Assembly (NCBI GenBank): GCA_020205615.1
Contig: CM035153.1
Location: 93,710,792 to 93,774,791 of the forward strand
DNA length: 64,000 bases
Source of the DNA: Panax quinquefolius
Taxonomy: Eukaryota > Streptophyta > Magnoliopsida > Apiales > Araliaceae
Direction of reading: 5' to 3'
The translations under genes and the position numbers were made by a program. Below the pieces are notes generated by a model. It did not search any database. It saw only the letters and a program-made list of their open reading frames with translations, and had not been told where the DNA came from. Shown here piece by piece: positions 35,111 to 45,173 of this stretch. The stretch's first letter is position 1. Each line of letters begins with the position of its first letter.

Positions 35111-37075
35111 TTAAATAACATCTTTCCATTTTAGCCAATCTTTTCTTTTCCGACATTCTTCCACGTTTTGTGGTTCAAGATCCGTGTCAGGAATCAAAGT
35201 AATTTCTGATGCTATAGAGAAAGCAAATATATCGTCAATCATGACTTTGCTTCGATCCCATATTTTCTCATCATATACATAATTTATTAAGATCTCTTGG
35301 TGTTCATCTCTTATCCCTTCACTGAGATTTTGAACCTCTTCTGGGGCTATTCCAACTCTTGGAATAAGTGATACTTCTGGAGCGAGTATTCCTTCTGGGA
35401 TTCCCTTATTTGCTTTTGATTTTTGTGGTACAATGTCTTTTGCACCAATCGGTCTTTCACGCTTCTGACGTGGTTTAGATTCTTCTATTACCTTGTTCGT
35501 CAATTCTCCAGGAATTGATTTTTTAATAGGTATTTCTATCCTTGCTGGAGTATTCATTGCAGATGTATGTGACTTTATTACTTTTCTAGCATCATTAAAT
35601 GCATCTGGCATTTGATTTGCAATATTTTGTAAATGAATAATTCTTTGAACTTCAATTTCACATTGTCCTGTACGAGGATCAAGTGAATTTAAATCTGATG
35701 CATTCCATGATATTTCAAAGGGTTTTTTATTTAAAACTTTCCCTCCTCCTAATGTTGGAAATACAGATTCATCAAAATGACAATCTACATAATGTGCAGT
35801 AAAAACATCTCCAGTTAAAGGTTCAAGATATCTGATAATAGAAGGAGAATCAAAACCAACATAAATACCTATTATTCGTTGGGCTCCCATTTTAGTTCTT
35901 TGTGGAGGTGCAATTAGAACATATATCACACTTCTAAAAACTCGAAAGTGTGATATGTTGGGTGTCTGTCCAAGAACTAACTGTAGAGGAGAAAATTTAT
36001 GAAGAGTCGTTGGTCTTACTCGAATGATGGCTGCAACATGAAAAATTGGATGACCCCAAACTAAGGTAGGTAAGTTAGCCCTTAACATTAATGGTCGTGC
36101 AATTAGTTGAAGTCTTTTTATTAAAGATTCAGCAAAACCATTTTGTGTATGAATGTGAGGAACAGAATGCTCAATGGAGATTTTAATAGTCATACAAAAA
36201 TCATTAAAAGTCATTGATGAAAATTCAGCTGCGTTATCAAGTCGAATTGACTTGATTGGATGATTCGAGAACTGAGCCCGTAACTTGATTATTTGAGCAA
36301 GAAGTTTTGAGAAGGAAAAATTTCGAGAAGAAAGAAGACAAACATGAGACCATCTAGTTGAAGCATCTATTAAAACCATGAAATATCGAAATGGGCCAGA
36401 TAATGGGTGAATAGGTCCACAAATGTCTCTTTGAATTCTCTCTAGGAATTTTGGGACTTCTTTATAAACTTTTACTGGTGATGGTCGAACAATTAATTTT
36501 CCTCGAGAACACGCAGCACAAAGAAATTCACTACTAGGAAAAACCTTTTTATCTTTGAGAGGATGACTAGAAGAATTTTCTATAATACGACGCATCATAG
36601 AAGTACCTGGATAACCGAGTCTTTCATGCCAAAGCATAAAGGATTTGGGATCTATGATTTTTGGAATCACAACATTATGAGACTCAATTGCTCTAATTTT
36701 CATAGTATATAATCCAGAAGAAATTGAATGAAGTTTTTCTAAGATATTCTTTTTTCCAGAAATAGTAGAAGTAATGAGAAGATATTCATTATCATTCTCA
36801 TTAGTTGTTTCAATGTGAAAACCATTTAGTCGAATATCTTTAAAACTAAGCAAATTTCTTCTTGATTTACTAGAATATAGAGCATCTTTGATAAAAACTT
36901 GTGTCTCGTTTGGTAGCAAGAAACTAGTTTTTCCAAATCCCTCGATTAAATTTGATATGCCAGAGATAGTTCCTACATTTCCCTTAGCTTTGATCAGTTG
37001 TGAAAAATATTTCTCATTTCGAAGGATTGTATGAGTTGTTGCACTGTCTGCTAAACATATATCCTCCATATCCAT
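35111..37075 (-). CDS. Cop-2 protease-integrase segment (654 codons, open)
   Basis: The longest open frame in the window. An ATG (MDMEDICLAD) opens just before the copia protease motif CLADSATTHTIL. Next are the GAG-pre-integrase region with the zinc-binding pair LWHERLGYPG and LCAACSRGK, and the integrase core with Asp in RDICGPI, Asp in SIRLDNAAEF and Glu in NGFAESLIKRLQ. After it come LQLVLGQTPNISHFRVF and IGIYVGFDSPSIIRYLEPLT, then a charged, Pro-rich linker ending KDWLKWKDVI, where RT would follow. A TAA replaces the next codon. In a working copy this would be the middle of one gag-pol polyprotein; here it is a fragment kept open. The protein is unlikely to be made as such. Confidence 0.9.
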   Translation of the reverse strand: MDMEDICLADSATTHTILRNEKYFSQLIKAKGNVGTISGISNLIEGFGKTSFLLPNETQVFIKDALYSSKSRRNLLSFKDIRLNGFHIETTNENDNEYLLITSTISGKKNILEKLHSISSGLYTMKIRAIESHNVVIPKIIDPKSFMLWHERLGYPGTSMMRRIIENSSSHPLKDKKVFPSSEFLCAACSRGKLIVRPSPVKVYKEVPKFLERIQRDICGPIHPLSGPFRYFMVLIDASTRWSHVCLLSSRNFSFSKLLAQIIKLRAQFSNHPIKSIRLDNAAEFSSMTFNDFCMTIKISIEHSVPHIHTQNGFAESLIKRLQLIARPLMLRANLPTLVWGHPIFHVAAIIRVRPTTLHKFSPLQLVLGQTPNISHFRVFRSVIYVLIAPPQRTKMGAQRIIGIYVGFDSPSIIRYLEPLTGDVFTAHYVDCHFDESVFPTLGGGKVLNKKPFEISWNASDLNSLDPRTGQCEIEVQRIIHLQNIANQMPDAFNDARKVIKSHTSAMNTPARIEIPIKKSIPGELTNKVIEESKPRQKRERPIGAKDIVPQKSKANKGIPEGILAPEVSLIPRVGIAPEEVQNLSEGIRDEHQEILINYVYDEKIWDRSKVMIDDIFAFSIASEITLIPDTDLEPQNVEECRKRKDWLKWKDVI

Positions 37076-37229
37076 TAAAAACGGTCTGACACATATAAAA
37101 ACATAAATAAGAAAAGTTACATTTCAAATATAATTTTATTCATGAGAAACACATACCACATATAGAACGAAAACTAATAATATTATACATGCATGATGTT
37201 TAATTAAAACAAGAAATTAAACGATATCC

Positions 37230-38226
37230 CAAAAGATACTTTCAGAAGGTTCAGTAATATCAACAATCTTTTCCTCATTGTTGGTCATTGGTGGATCATA
37301 AACAATATTCAATTGATGATTAACAAAGTTTGTTTCTGCCTCCATTACTTTGTTCTTTTAAGACTCCTGGAATAAATTAGCCAAATGCCAAATGTCCAGC
37401 ACGGCAATTGTCGCGATCAATGCCCTTTCATCCCACACCTAAAATAAACATCTGGTTTATTCTTTATCGGTGCTGCATTTTCTTTATTTTTACCCGACCC
37501 AGACACTTGCCACTTCTGGTGGCCTGAATTGTCGCGGTTTTGGAATTTGTTGTTATGATGGCCTCGTTTATTCTTTCATCCCCAAGGCTTCTTTTTATAT
37601 GACCATCTATTGTCACGTTTATTCTGCTAGAATGACGTGCTATTAATATTCGGCAATGGGGTAGCACCCGTTGGCCGTACTTGATGATTTTTCAACAATA
37701 ATTCATTATTCTTTTATGCAACAAGGAGGATAGACAATAAGTCACTGAATTTTGTGAACTTACTCTGTCTATATTGTTGCGACAGAATCATGTTGGTGGG
37801 ATAAAAAGTTGAGAGCGTTTTCTCTAACATTTGGGTTTCAGAAACTGGATCTTCGCACAATGCCAAATTAAAGTAGAGGTTATTCTATAGACATTGGAAC
37901 TATATTCCATAATTGATTTGTAATCTTGTAGCCTTAAATTAAGCCACTCAAATTTGGCATTAGGGAGAACAACCAATTTTTGGTGATCAAATCTTTCCTT
38001 CAGTTGTGTCCATAAAGATAAAGGATCTTTGACTGTTAAATACTCAGTCTTTAATCTGTCATCAATATGGCTTTTGCATTTTGTGCCGAAGTTGCTGTAT
38101 TTCCTGATTCAATGGTCTTTCTAACTTATTTGCACTAAGGTGCAATTCTGTATCACCTGCCTAAGCCAAATAGTTGTCTCTAGAGATTTTCAAAATAGGA
38201 AAATCTATTTTTGCCAAGTTTGCCAT
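37230..38226 (-). pseudogene. Cop-2 gag, disrupted
   Basis: Starts MANLAKIDFPIL at 38226, the common gag opening of this copia group. Recognisable pieces in other frames follow: MLEKTLSTFYPTNMILSQQY, FSDLLSILLVA, NNELLLKNHQVRPTGATPLP, and a zinc-knuckle remnant YFRCGMKGH followed by a stop where SR would be. At least eight stops or shifts. The piece between gag and the protease ATG (37076-37230) is degraded. Confidence 0.85.
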
Positions 38227-38394
38227 CTATTCTGGGTTAAAACACAATTTTATTATTTATTAAAACAATAAATAATTGCATGTATGATATAGAGAAAATA
38301 AACTAAGTCACGACCTCAAGTGGTGATAAAATGCAAATATAAATATTCTTATATTTATAATGCAAATGGATCTTCACCCGGCATGTGGTAGATC

Positions 38395-38770
38395 ATATAG
38401 ACAGGTTATTCCAACAGAATAATAAAGAATGTAATAACAAAAGAATTCACGGTACATGCGATAGAATCGCACAGCACATGTTATTCTAACGTATAATAAA
38501 TAATGGAACTGTGTCAAATGCGTAATACGCATGTATGACGATATTCCAACATAATAATAAATAATGGAACCAGGTCATGCGTAATACGCACAGACAGGAT
38601 ATTCTAACAGAATAATAAAGAATGTAATAACAGAAGAATTTCACCATGTTTGCGATACTTCGCATATACATGTTATTCCCACAATTTAATAAGAAATGAA
38701 TACAAAGGATTATTCACCAGGTATGCGATATTTCACATATACAGGTTATTCCCATAATTTAATAAGCGGT
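38395..38770 (-). repeat. Cop-2 leader tandem array with hairpin-forming units
   Basis: Five to six units of 56-74 bp, each with ACAGGTTATTCCAACA-like start, AATAATAAA-(G/T)AATG-like middle, and a short palindrome near its end: TGCGATAGAATCGCA, TGCGTAATACGCA (twice), TGCGATACTTCGCA. It lies in the 5' untranslated leader between the primer site and gag. The same unit, in element sense, is found in the Tek-F LTR at about 62600-63085. Confidence 0.85.
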
Positions 38771-39063
38771 AAAAAGGTTCCCACCAAGTCTTGTAAGATC
38801 AACAAGGATAGATGGTACCATTGTAAATAATGTAATTTAATGATAAAAGGTTCCCATCAAGTCTTAAGAAGATCAACAAGGATAGATGGTACCTCCAGTA
38901 AATAATATAATTTAAAATGGACAATAAAACATAAATATAACTTGACAGTTAAAAGAATATAATAGGCGTGAAAAGCCGCACTAATTGTAAGAATAACATT
39001 ATACTATTGGTGGTATAGCCAAACCGGTAGTATAATAATAAATTGTAAGAATTTAAAGTTTTA
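38771..39063 (-). other. Cop-2 leader, remainder
   Basis: Non-coding. A direct repeat of AAGGTTCCCA(C/T)CAAGTCTT...GATCAACAAGGATAGATGGTACC-type sequence occurs twice (about 38774-38820 and 38847-38893). Confidence 0.6.
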
Positions 39064-39098
39064 CCGTCTCAGTTGGTTAGAGCTTCGTGCTGATAACG
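39064..39098 (-). other. Cop-2 primer binding site resembling a tRNA-Ile 5' half
   Basis: The plus strand next to the 5' LTR reads like the first half of a tRNA: CTCAGTTGGTTAGAGC (D-arm, from 39069), then TTCGTGCTGATAACG up to the LTR (anticodon arm with GAT in the anticodon place). From memory this matches plant tRNA-Ile 5' halves at nearly all positions from the D-arm onward. In element sense this is the complement of a tRNA 5' fragment ending in the anticodon stem, so the primer would be a cleaved half-tRNA, as known for fly copia with initiator tRNA-Met. It is not a tRNA gene: no 3' half follows. Confidence 0.75.
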
Positions 39099-39360
39099 TG
39101 TTATAAAACTTTAGTAAAATATAGAAAAATATTCTTATAATCGCTGCATAAATTTAGAGAGAATAAACAAGAGAAAATTGAGAGAAATTCTTCAGACGAA
39201 TTCTTGGGAGAAGTTTCTTATTTTTTATTTTTCATTTAGCACTTCTCTCCTTTTATAGGCAATGTAAGGAGGAGTCACGGGAGGAGGAGAAACAAGAAAA
39301 AGCAGCAAACTAGCATCAGTGGGAAACTAGGAGTCACGGAGGGAATCTATGTTTATAATA
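39099..39360 (-). repeat. Cop-2 5' LTR (262 bp)
   Basis: Partner of 14075-14336, same length. Minus-strand TATA box GCCTATAAAAGG at 39249-39260. Flanked on the right by the GAATA target copy (39361-39365). Confidence 0.92.
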
Positions 39361-39365
39361 GAATA

Positions 39366-39809
39366 TACATTTTTTTACCCAAATAACCCATCCATTCTTT
39401 GTAGTTTTAATTTGATCGTTTGGTTATCCTCTGGATTATCCATCGCCGCTCTATCTTATTTGCTTACCTCCACCGTTGCTTTGATTCGTCTCCATCTCCA
39501 CGGCAACTTCGATCTGAACGGAGGAGCACCACCTCCACCATCACACTACGATATCCCCATATATTGACAACCTACGCGGCAACGAAGGAGCACCACCACC
39601 ACCATCTCCATCTCTGCCGCTGGTCACCACCATCTTTTCCTACCTCCTTTCTTGGGTGAGTTCCATTTTTTTTTAATTTTATGGAATTTCGAATTGATTT
39701 GGGTGTTTTTGAAAGTCTTAAATATTTTTGGGATCTAATGAGTGAAAAATTGGGGATTGACGTTGTGTTTTGGAAACTTAACTCATAGAGATGTAAATTA
39801 TATAATATT
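39366..39809. other. Non-coding or 5' flank of the PPR relic
   Basis: Low-complexity CAC/ACC-rich sequence (39520-39640) and a GTGAGT donor-like site at about 39655. It could be the leader of the old PPR gene. Short overlapping frames here have no recognisable domain. Confidence 0.35.
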
Positions 39810-40407
39810 TTGGAACATCTAATTGATTTGGAGGATGAGTTTAGTTTTAAATTGAATTGGGTATATGTTTTGATCAACGGCTCCGTCAATTCTTCTGACC
39901 TTGTTGTCAACAAAACCCTCCGGTTCTACTTTCGTTTTGGAGCTACTGATTATGCTAACAAGGTATTCAATAAAATTCCTGAACCAAATTCCTTTTTCTG
40001 GACATCAATAATTCATGGGCATGTTGAAAACAAGAACTTTAGAGAATCTCTTTCTCTATTTCAATGTATGCTAAATAAGTCTATTCCACCTCTGAATTTC
40101 ACTCTTATATATGTGCTTAAGGCCTTAGCTCGAATTACTAGATTAAAATATGGTGAGGCGGTTTATGGGTTTGTTTTAAAATATAGATTTGGTTTTGATG
40201 TGATGGTGCAGAATGCAATGATAGACTTGTTCATGAAATGTGAGAAAGTTGATTCTGCTAGATCAGTATTTGATGAGATGCATGAAAAGGATATTGTTCA
40301 TGGAATTCAATGATATCTAGATTTGAAAATAATGGTAAAGTTGATGCTGCTCGTGAGTTGTTCAATAATATGCCCGATAGAAATGTGATTTCTTAGACCA
40401 GCATAAT
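39810..40407 (+). pseudogene. Pentatricopeptide repeat (PPR) protein relic
   Basis: PPR proteins bind organelle RNA in plants. About 195 codons survive and give roughly three to four PPR motifs of the mixed-length (PLS-like) kind: YANKVFNKIPEPNSFFWTSI, ESLSLFQCML, NAMIDLFMKCEKVDSARSVF and DEMHEKDIV. There is no ATG at the front of the open frame (it opens at TTG). After DIV the frame shifts; the other frame continues WNSMISRFENNGKVDAAREL and FNNMPDRNVIS, then TAG where Trp is expected (near 40396). No further repeats are seen downstream, so it is a truncated pseudogene, not an intact short gene. Confidence 0.88.
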
Positions 40408-42876
40408 TTACGTATATTGATAAGAATATTAGTGTGAGATTATTACAAGGTAGTGGACACTTATAGTCTTGTATATATCATTGGTTATTCAATGTTTTAG
40501 TAGCTAGGAACAAAGACTAATTCTAGCTTAGTTGTAAAGCATATGTACAATTTGATTTTGTTAGTTTTAAGAAATAAGATGTGAATGTTAAAACTTCTTG
40601 TCATATTCTGGAAATTTTACTTATGCTTCCTTTTGGTTTTGTTGTGCGAATACCACACCATTTAACTTTAATAACTAGAATTTCTGATTTCATGATTGTA
40701 TAAAGTGCAGAACTGCCAAACTCCCTACTATAGATTAGTGGAAAAATCATAGCCCTCCATTATAACAGTTTTCGTCTCCAGTTTTCCACAATAGTTTTTA
40801 TTTATTCTTCACATTTTATTTTTAAGCATGAATTAATTTTAAAATATTGAAATGTCTGATGAATTTAAATAGTATTTCCCATGTATACAATGTAGCATAT
40901 GAGAGACCATGTTTCGTGACTAATGAGTGATTTAGGTATGTAACATGTAAGAACTATTTAGAGAATAAATGTTGTAGTTTTGAAGTTATTTGTTTGCAAA
41001 AAGTTTTTAATACTCGACATAAAATTTCTTGTGTTTTTCATATTTGCAGTCCATGTTAGTTTCTTATGTTTTCCTACTGTTCGGCATACATTTTGAACCT
41101 CTGGTTTAATTTTTTTGTAATTGCATTCACAGGGCGAGATTCAAACATGATTTGGAGCTCAACTTGACATGATTTGGAGCTCACTTGGAATTTTGTGTTA
41201 GACATGCTTTAAGATATCCCTAAGTAGTAAATGACTTTAGATATATCTGGTTTTTTTGTTGATTTTCAAATATAGTGTATGTTATGCTTTTGTTTAGTAA
41301 ATGAATTGTTCATCTTGTTGTCTAGTGTATCCTCTAGATCATAGTCTACTTATTCCAAATTTAATATTATCACTTCCTCTAATGGAATCTACAAGTTGGT
41401 TGTGAATTCTTGTATGACAGTTAAACAATTCATAAACTAAAATAATGAGATTGAGCTACTATAGTAGAACTTTATGTTTGTTGAATGGTTTAGTGGCTTA
41501 TGTTTATTAAATGGGTTACTGCTTTTTCTGTGCTCAATCAATTGTTCAACCAATGAATTACCCGTCTGTTTCAGGTTCCCATTGCTTTGGAATTGTTAAG
41601 TGTGATTTTTTTGCTAGTTTATTATAGATTTACTTAATATTACTGGCCTGGTCACTCCTGCTTACTGCTATTGTTCTAACTTCTTAATTTTTTTCTTCCT
41701 AATATCAGTTTTGAGATTGTTGCAACTATTATTCTTCTATTCTTAGCATTTTATGCTATTATTCTCTAGCTGTGATGTAATTTAGTTGTCATCTTGTGGT
41801 TTGCAGCATATTTCTATGGAGGCTACAACTATTGAAAAACACTGAACTTTCTTCACTAAATAGTGAGTATTACTTCTGCACCACACTGTATGTTGTTTGT
41901 ATCATATTCTATGATTTCTTTTTCTTTCTTTTTTTCCTAATTTTGATATTCTATAATACTATTAACTGAATAAGTATGGTTCCTCCTAACTCTTAACAAT
42001 TTTACTTTGGCGAAAAATCAGATATCTTTGGGGGAAAAGCAGTAGTTTTAAGTAGAAAACTGAAGTTGATTTCAGAAAGAAACAAAAGTAGAGGAAAAAG
42101 ATAAAGTAGAGAAGAAAGAATACAACTTTATTTTATTTGTATTCAATATTGAAAATGTGATACTCTCCCTTTTATCTTATCAGTTACTTCTATTGAAACA
42201 CTTCTGAAGATCTCATGTTAGTCTTGCTAAGTATGTGTTCTTTACCTCGTGTCTTGTACTATAAAAAGAATGTGCTTATGGTTATATGGGTGTGTTTGTT
42301 TTGGGGGCTTCAATAGATATGTATTACTTACCAAATGCTAGATGCTTGATCTTATACTTGTGAAAGATTCATAGATGAAGATCTAAAATTAGGGAAGTTT
42401 ATATTCCACTACATGGTAAATACATTAAATCATGTTACATATGCCTCTACTAATAGATAAACAGTTGGGATATGCCTTTCCTAATTTGGGAGGGGTTAAA
42501 TCTCACTTGTCACTTGCCCCAGAGGCCCATAATGTGGGGTTTTCTTCCATAAAAAAAGAAATATAAGAAAAGAACACATGAATAAATTAATAGTGAAAGA
42601 GCAGCCCATGTTATATGATATATGAAATATGTTATGAAATAAGAACTGTAATATATATTTATATGTTTATGTTACCTAATTTCCTCGTCCTTTACTTTTT
42701 TATTACTAATATTTTTAACATGTTCTATTTTGTTTATTTGCATGGACTAATAAGGGATTCTCAAGTGAGTAGAATTTACAATATAGTTCTTCACTTTATG
42801 TTTTACAATATAGTTCTTCACTTTATGTTTTGGGAATACATGAAGCTACGTCAAGGTTGGTCTAAATTAAGTTCTT
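40408..42876. other. Spacer with no recognised gene
   Basis: T-rich, intron-like sequence with no ORF carrying a recognised domain. Small direct duplications are visible: CATGATTTGGAGCTCA twice near 41155-41192, and a 27-bp unit containing ATAGTTCTTCACTTTATG twice near 42778-42832. Confidence 0.4.
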
Positions 42877-43035
42877 TTTATGTATATTGAAGCTAGTAAA
42901 GTTCGGTTTATCAAGTCTAAAAGTCTTCATCCAGCTTCTTCAGTAGCACAGACTGTTCGTTTATATGCTTTCGAGAACATATTGAAAATGTTACATCCAT
43001 TCATGTTTTACGTGACTGAAGAAATGTGGCAGTTT
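42877..43035 (+). pseudogene. Valyl-tRNA synthetase exon fragment
   Basis: About 50 codons read MYIEASKVRFIKSKSLH, then SSVAQTVRLYAFENILKMLH and PFMFYVTEEMWQ. This is the anticodon-binding region of class I valyl-tRNA synthetase, closest by memory to the plant organellar type (YIEASK, FENILK-LHPFMPFVTEE-WQ). It stops matching after WQ; the donor site expected there is absent (TGGCAG followed by TTTAG). No other exon of the enzyme was found nearby. It is an isolated exon relic, from decay of a gene or from capture by a transposon. Confidence 0.8.
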
Positions 43036-43189
43036 AGACAGTTGATTGTAAAGATGATATGTACCGAATGATTTTATTTAATTAATAATATTTGAGTTTT
43101 TTGTATTTTTACCATAATTTGGTACGGGGTCATTGAGCCACCATTTTTTTGTTTGTAAAATAATTTTGACATTTGTTACATAACAAAAA

Positions 43190-43871
43190 AAGGCAAGAAT
43201 TATATCATGGTAAATTATAACAACTTTTGTTGCATATATAAAGCAAAAGGTAACATATAGTTTTGTTGTAAATCAACAACTTTAGCTGCTTTTGAAAAAT
43301 AATTAGCATCAAACATTATTGTTGTCAATTGGTTATAATTATCCATAATAAGACTAACTATAACGAATAATCTCGTTGCAAAATAATATATGATCAATAT
43401 ATTTTGCACATTTAGTAACGAACATTGTTACCAAAAAGTGTACAATCAGCAACAAAAATCAGTTAAAGCAATAATTTTTATACTGTTTAGCAATGACAAA
43501 TATCATTGGCAAAAGTTTCTCAACCACAACGAAACTTCATCTTCGTTGACAAAAAAAAAATGATTTTTCGTTGCCGATTAGAAGGATTTTGCAACGAAAG
43601 TTACTTTTCAGTAACATTTTCTTCATAAATTTGGAACAATATATTTCGTTGCTAAATGATCTATTATTTTACACGAAAACCAACTTTCGTTGCGAAATAT
43701 CTCACTTTCTGCAATGATCAAAATAATTTCGTTGCTAGACAATTAGCAACGCTCATTGCGCAACGAATGGTCCAACGACCGAAAAATCGTTGCAAATGAC
43801 ATTTAGCAACGAAATTTTATATCTTTAGCAACGAAAACTGGTTGTTGCCGAATCACCATTTTTTTATAGTG
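43190..43871 (-). mobile_element. CACTA (En/Spm-like) transposon end
   Basis: The last bases TTTTTTTATAGTG (43859-43871) read in reverse as CACTATAAAAAAATGG, the hallmark CACTA terminus. Inward lies a dense set of subterminal repeats in both orientations, core CGTTGC(A/T)AA or GCAACGAAA (at least 15 copies between 43370 and 43850), the expected transposase binding array. No matching left terminus was found between 39361 and 43190, so this is one end only, truncated or with the other end lost. Confidence 0.75.
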
Positions 43872-44085
43872 CACCCATGTACTTTGTGTAAGAGCTTAAG
43901 ATAAAAAGAGATTAGTTTACCACTTACAGAAACTTAAGTATCAAATCAACTAGCCATTTTTGCTTTATTTTTTATATGCCCAATTTGATTAATCAAATGC
44001 CTAAAATATCCTTAAATAATTGGGCTAGGGATTGGTTCTTTAATTTAATTCCTTTAGGTTTCCTAATTAATTATTTGAGTCATGT
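43872..44085. other. Spacer, no feature seen
   Basis: AT-rich sequence between the CACTA end and the LTR-like segment. Confidence 0.3.
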
Positions 44086-45173
44086 GTGTGAGGACCCAGA
44101 ATTTTAATCAATTAAATTTTTACGAATAGTTTTTTTAATTAATTTTTTTTTATCAATATCGTGCTGAGTATCTATGATACGAGTTTAGCAAAATGGTCAA
44201 ACTGTGTATTGACTGAGTAATATCAGTAAAGTAACAACCGATGAAACCCTAACCCTAGTTACGAATAGGGATTCGATAGTTAATACAATGATTGTATTTG
44301 TGTTTATGAGTACGTGTTAGTACAGTATAGAGTTGATGATCAAGTGTTGGTCAGATAAGGTCTATAGTTAGTAAACCCTAATGATAGATTAGAAATCCTA
44401 ATCTGTGATGAAGAAACCCTAACGAATAGTTAAGAACCCTAATTTTTGATTTGGGAACCCTAAACCCTAATTAGTAAACACTAATTGTGATTATCAAACC
44501 CTAAGGGTTAGAATTAAAGGGGAGCATGTCAAATGACTAATATACCCTTAAAATCATGAGGAAAATTACCAAAATACCCTTTTTGGGGTGAAATGACCAA
44601 AATACCCTTTACTTAAGTTTTAAGTTAAGAGATATTACAAATCTAGTGAGTTATCATGTTGTATATCACCATGTGCTTAAAAATCTATACAAGATCAGAT
44701 CACTTATGCCACCTTGCAAGTTATAGATACATTGAATCAAACTTCAGAGATTAAAGAGAGAGAAAGTTCAAAACTAAAGCTCATTTGTACTCAAACACTT
44801 AGCCAACTTCTTTTCTCTCAAAAGCCACGAAATAGACTATGGATTCAGTCCCTAACAAAGTTCATAACACCCCAAGATCAGTTGAGGAGATGCTAGATTA
44901 AAGTTTATTCAAGAGAGGTATAAACCCTAACCTATGTTTGATCTTGTATGCTAAGATAAAAGTTGTGTTTATGTTCTTAAATTTATGTTATAAGATGTTA
45001 TTTAGTGATCCATGCTGTTATATCATAGATCCATAACACCAAAGTGCTCAAAAATCAAATTTTCAAAAATGTCAGGAACCCTAGTTCTATGGCCTGACAA
45101 ACGAATGTCAGAGGCCATAGAACTAGATTTGTTTATGATTTGTTGTGTTTGATGAAATAGACTTGTAGTATGC
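44086..45173 (+). repeat. LTR-like segment, possibly a distant Tek-type LTR, split by Tek-2
   Basis: It starts TGTGAGGACCCAGAATTTT, which aligns loosely with Tek LTR starts (TGTAAGACCCCGAAATTTT). Bases 44240-44515 hold repeated AAACCCTAA boxes. Near 44750-44815 a CT/AG-rich leader-like zone is followed by GAGAG/GTATAAACC (44914-44922), a donor-like site. No end or duplication was found, because Tek-2 begins at 45174 and the continuation (54855-54937) is short before element S begins. Confidence 0.35.

Larger units (their letters stand above)
14075..39360 (-). mobile_element. Cop-2: Ty1/copia retrotransposon, interrupted by Tek-1
   Basis: Two 262-bp LTRs (14075-14336 and 39099-39360) in direct orientation are flanked by perfect 5-bp duplications GAATA (14070-14074 and 39361-39365). 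In element order on the minus strand it holds: a primer site beside the right LTR, a leader with a tandem array (38395-38760), gag (38226 to about 37230), protease-integrase (37075-35111), RT (35110-34413), then after the 19-kb Tek-1 insertion RT end plus RNase H (15398-14575), a 3' region with a duplicated segment and a polypurine tract beside the left LTR. Without Tek-1 it would be about 6.3 kb. Gag and RT carry stops, so it is not autonomous. Confidence 0.95.

Noticed and set aside
38395..38770. CRISPR-like array
   Set aside because: Units vary in length and sequence and have no conserved repeat with unique spacers. The context is a plant retroelement leader.
39064..39098. tRNA-Ile gene
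   Set aside because: Only the 5' half is present, and it abuts the LTR exactly where a primer site belongs. There is no T-arm or acceptor 3' strand.
39349..39659. Short ORFs with Pro/His-rich residues
   Set aside because: They come from CAC/ACC-rich low-complexity DNA in overlapping frames, with no domain and starting inside the Cop-2 LTR.
40408..42876. Helitron or Pack-MULE carrying the gene relics
   Set aside because: No TC...CTRR end with hairpin and no long terminal inverted repeats with 9-bp duplications were found around 39361-43190.
44240..44515. Interstitial telomere tract
   Set aside because: The CCCTAAA units are not head-to-tail but spaced by unique sequence. They are reported only as a motif cluster.
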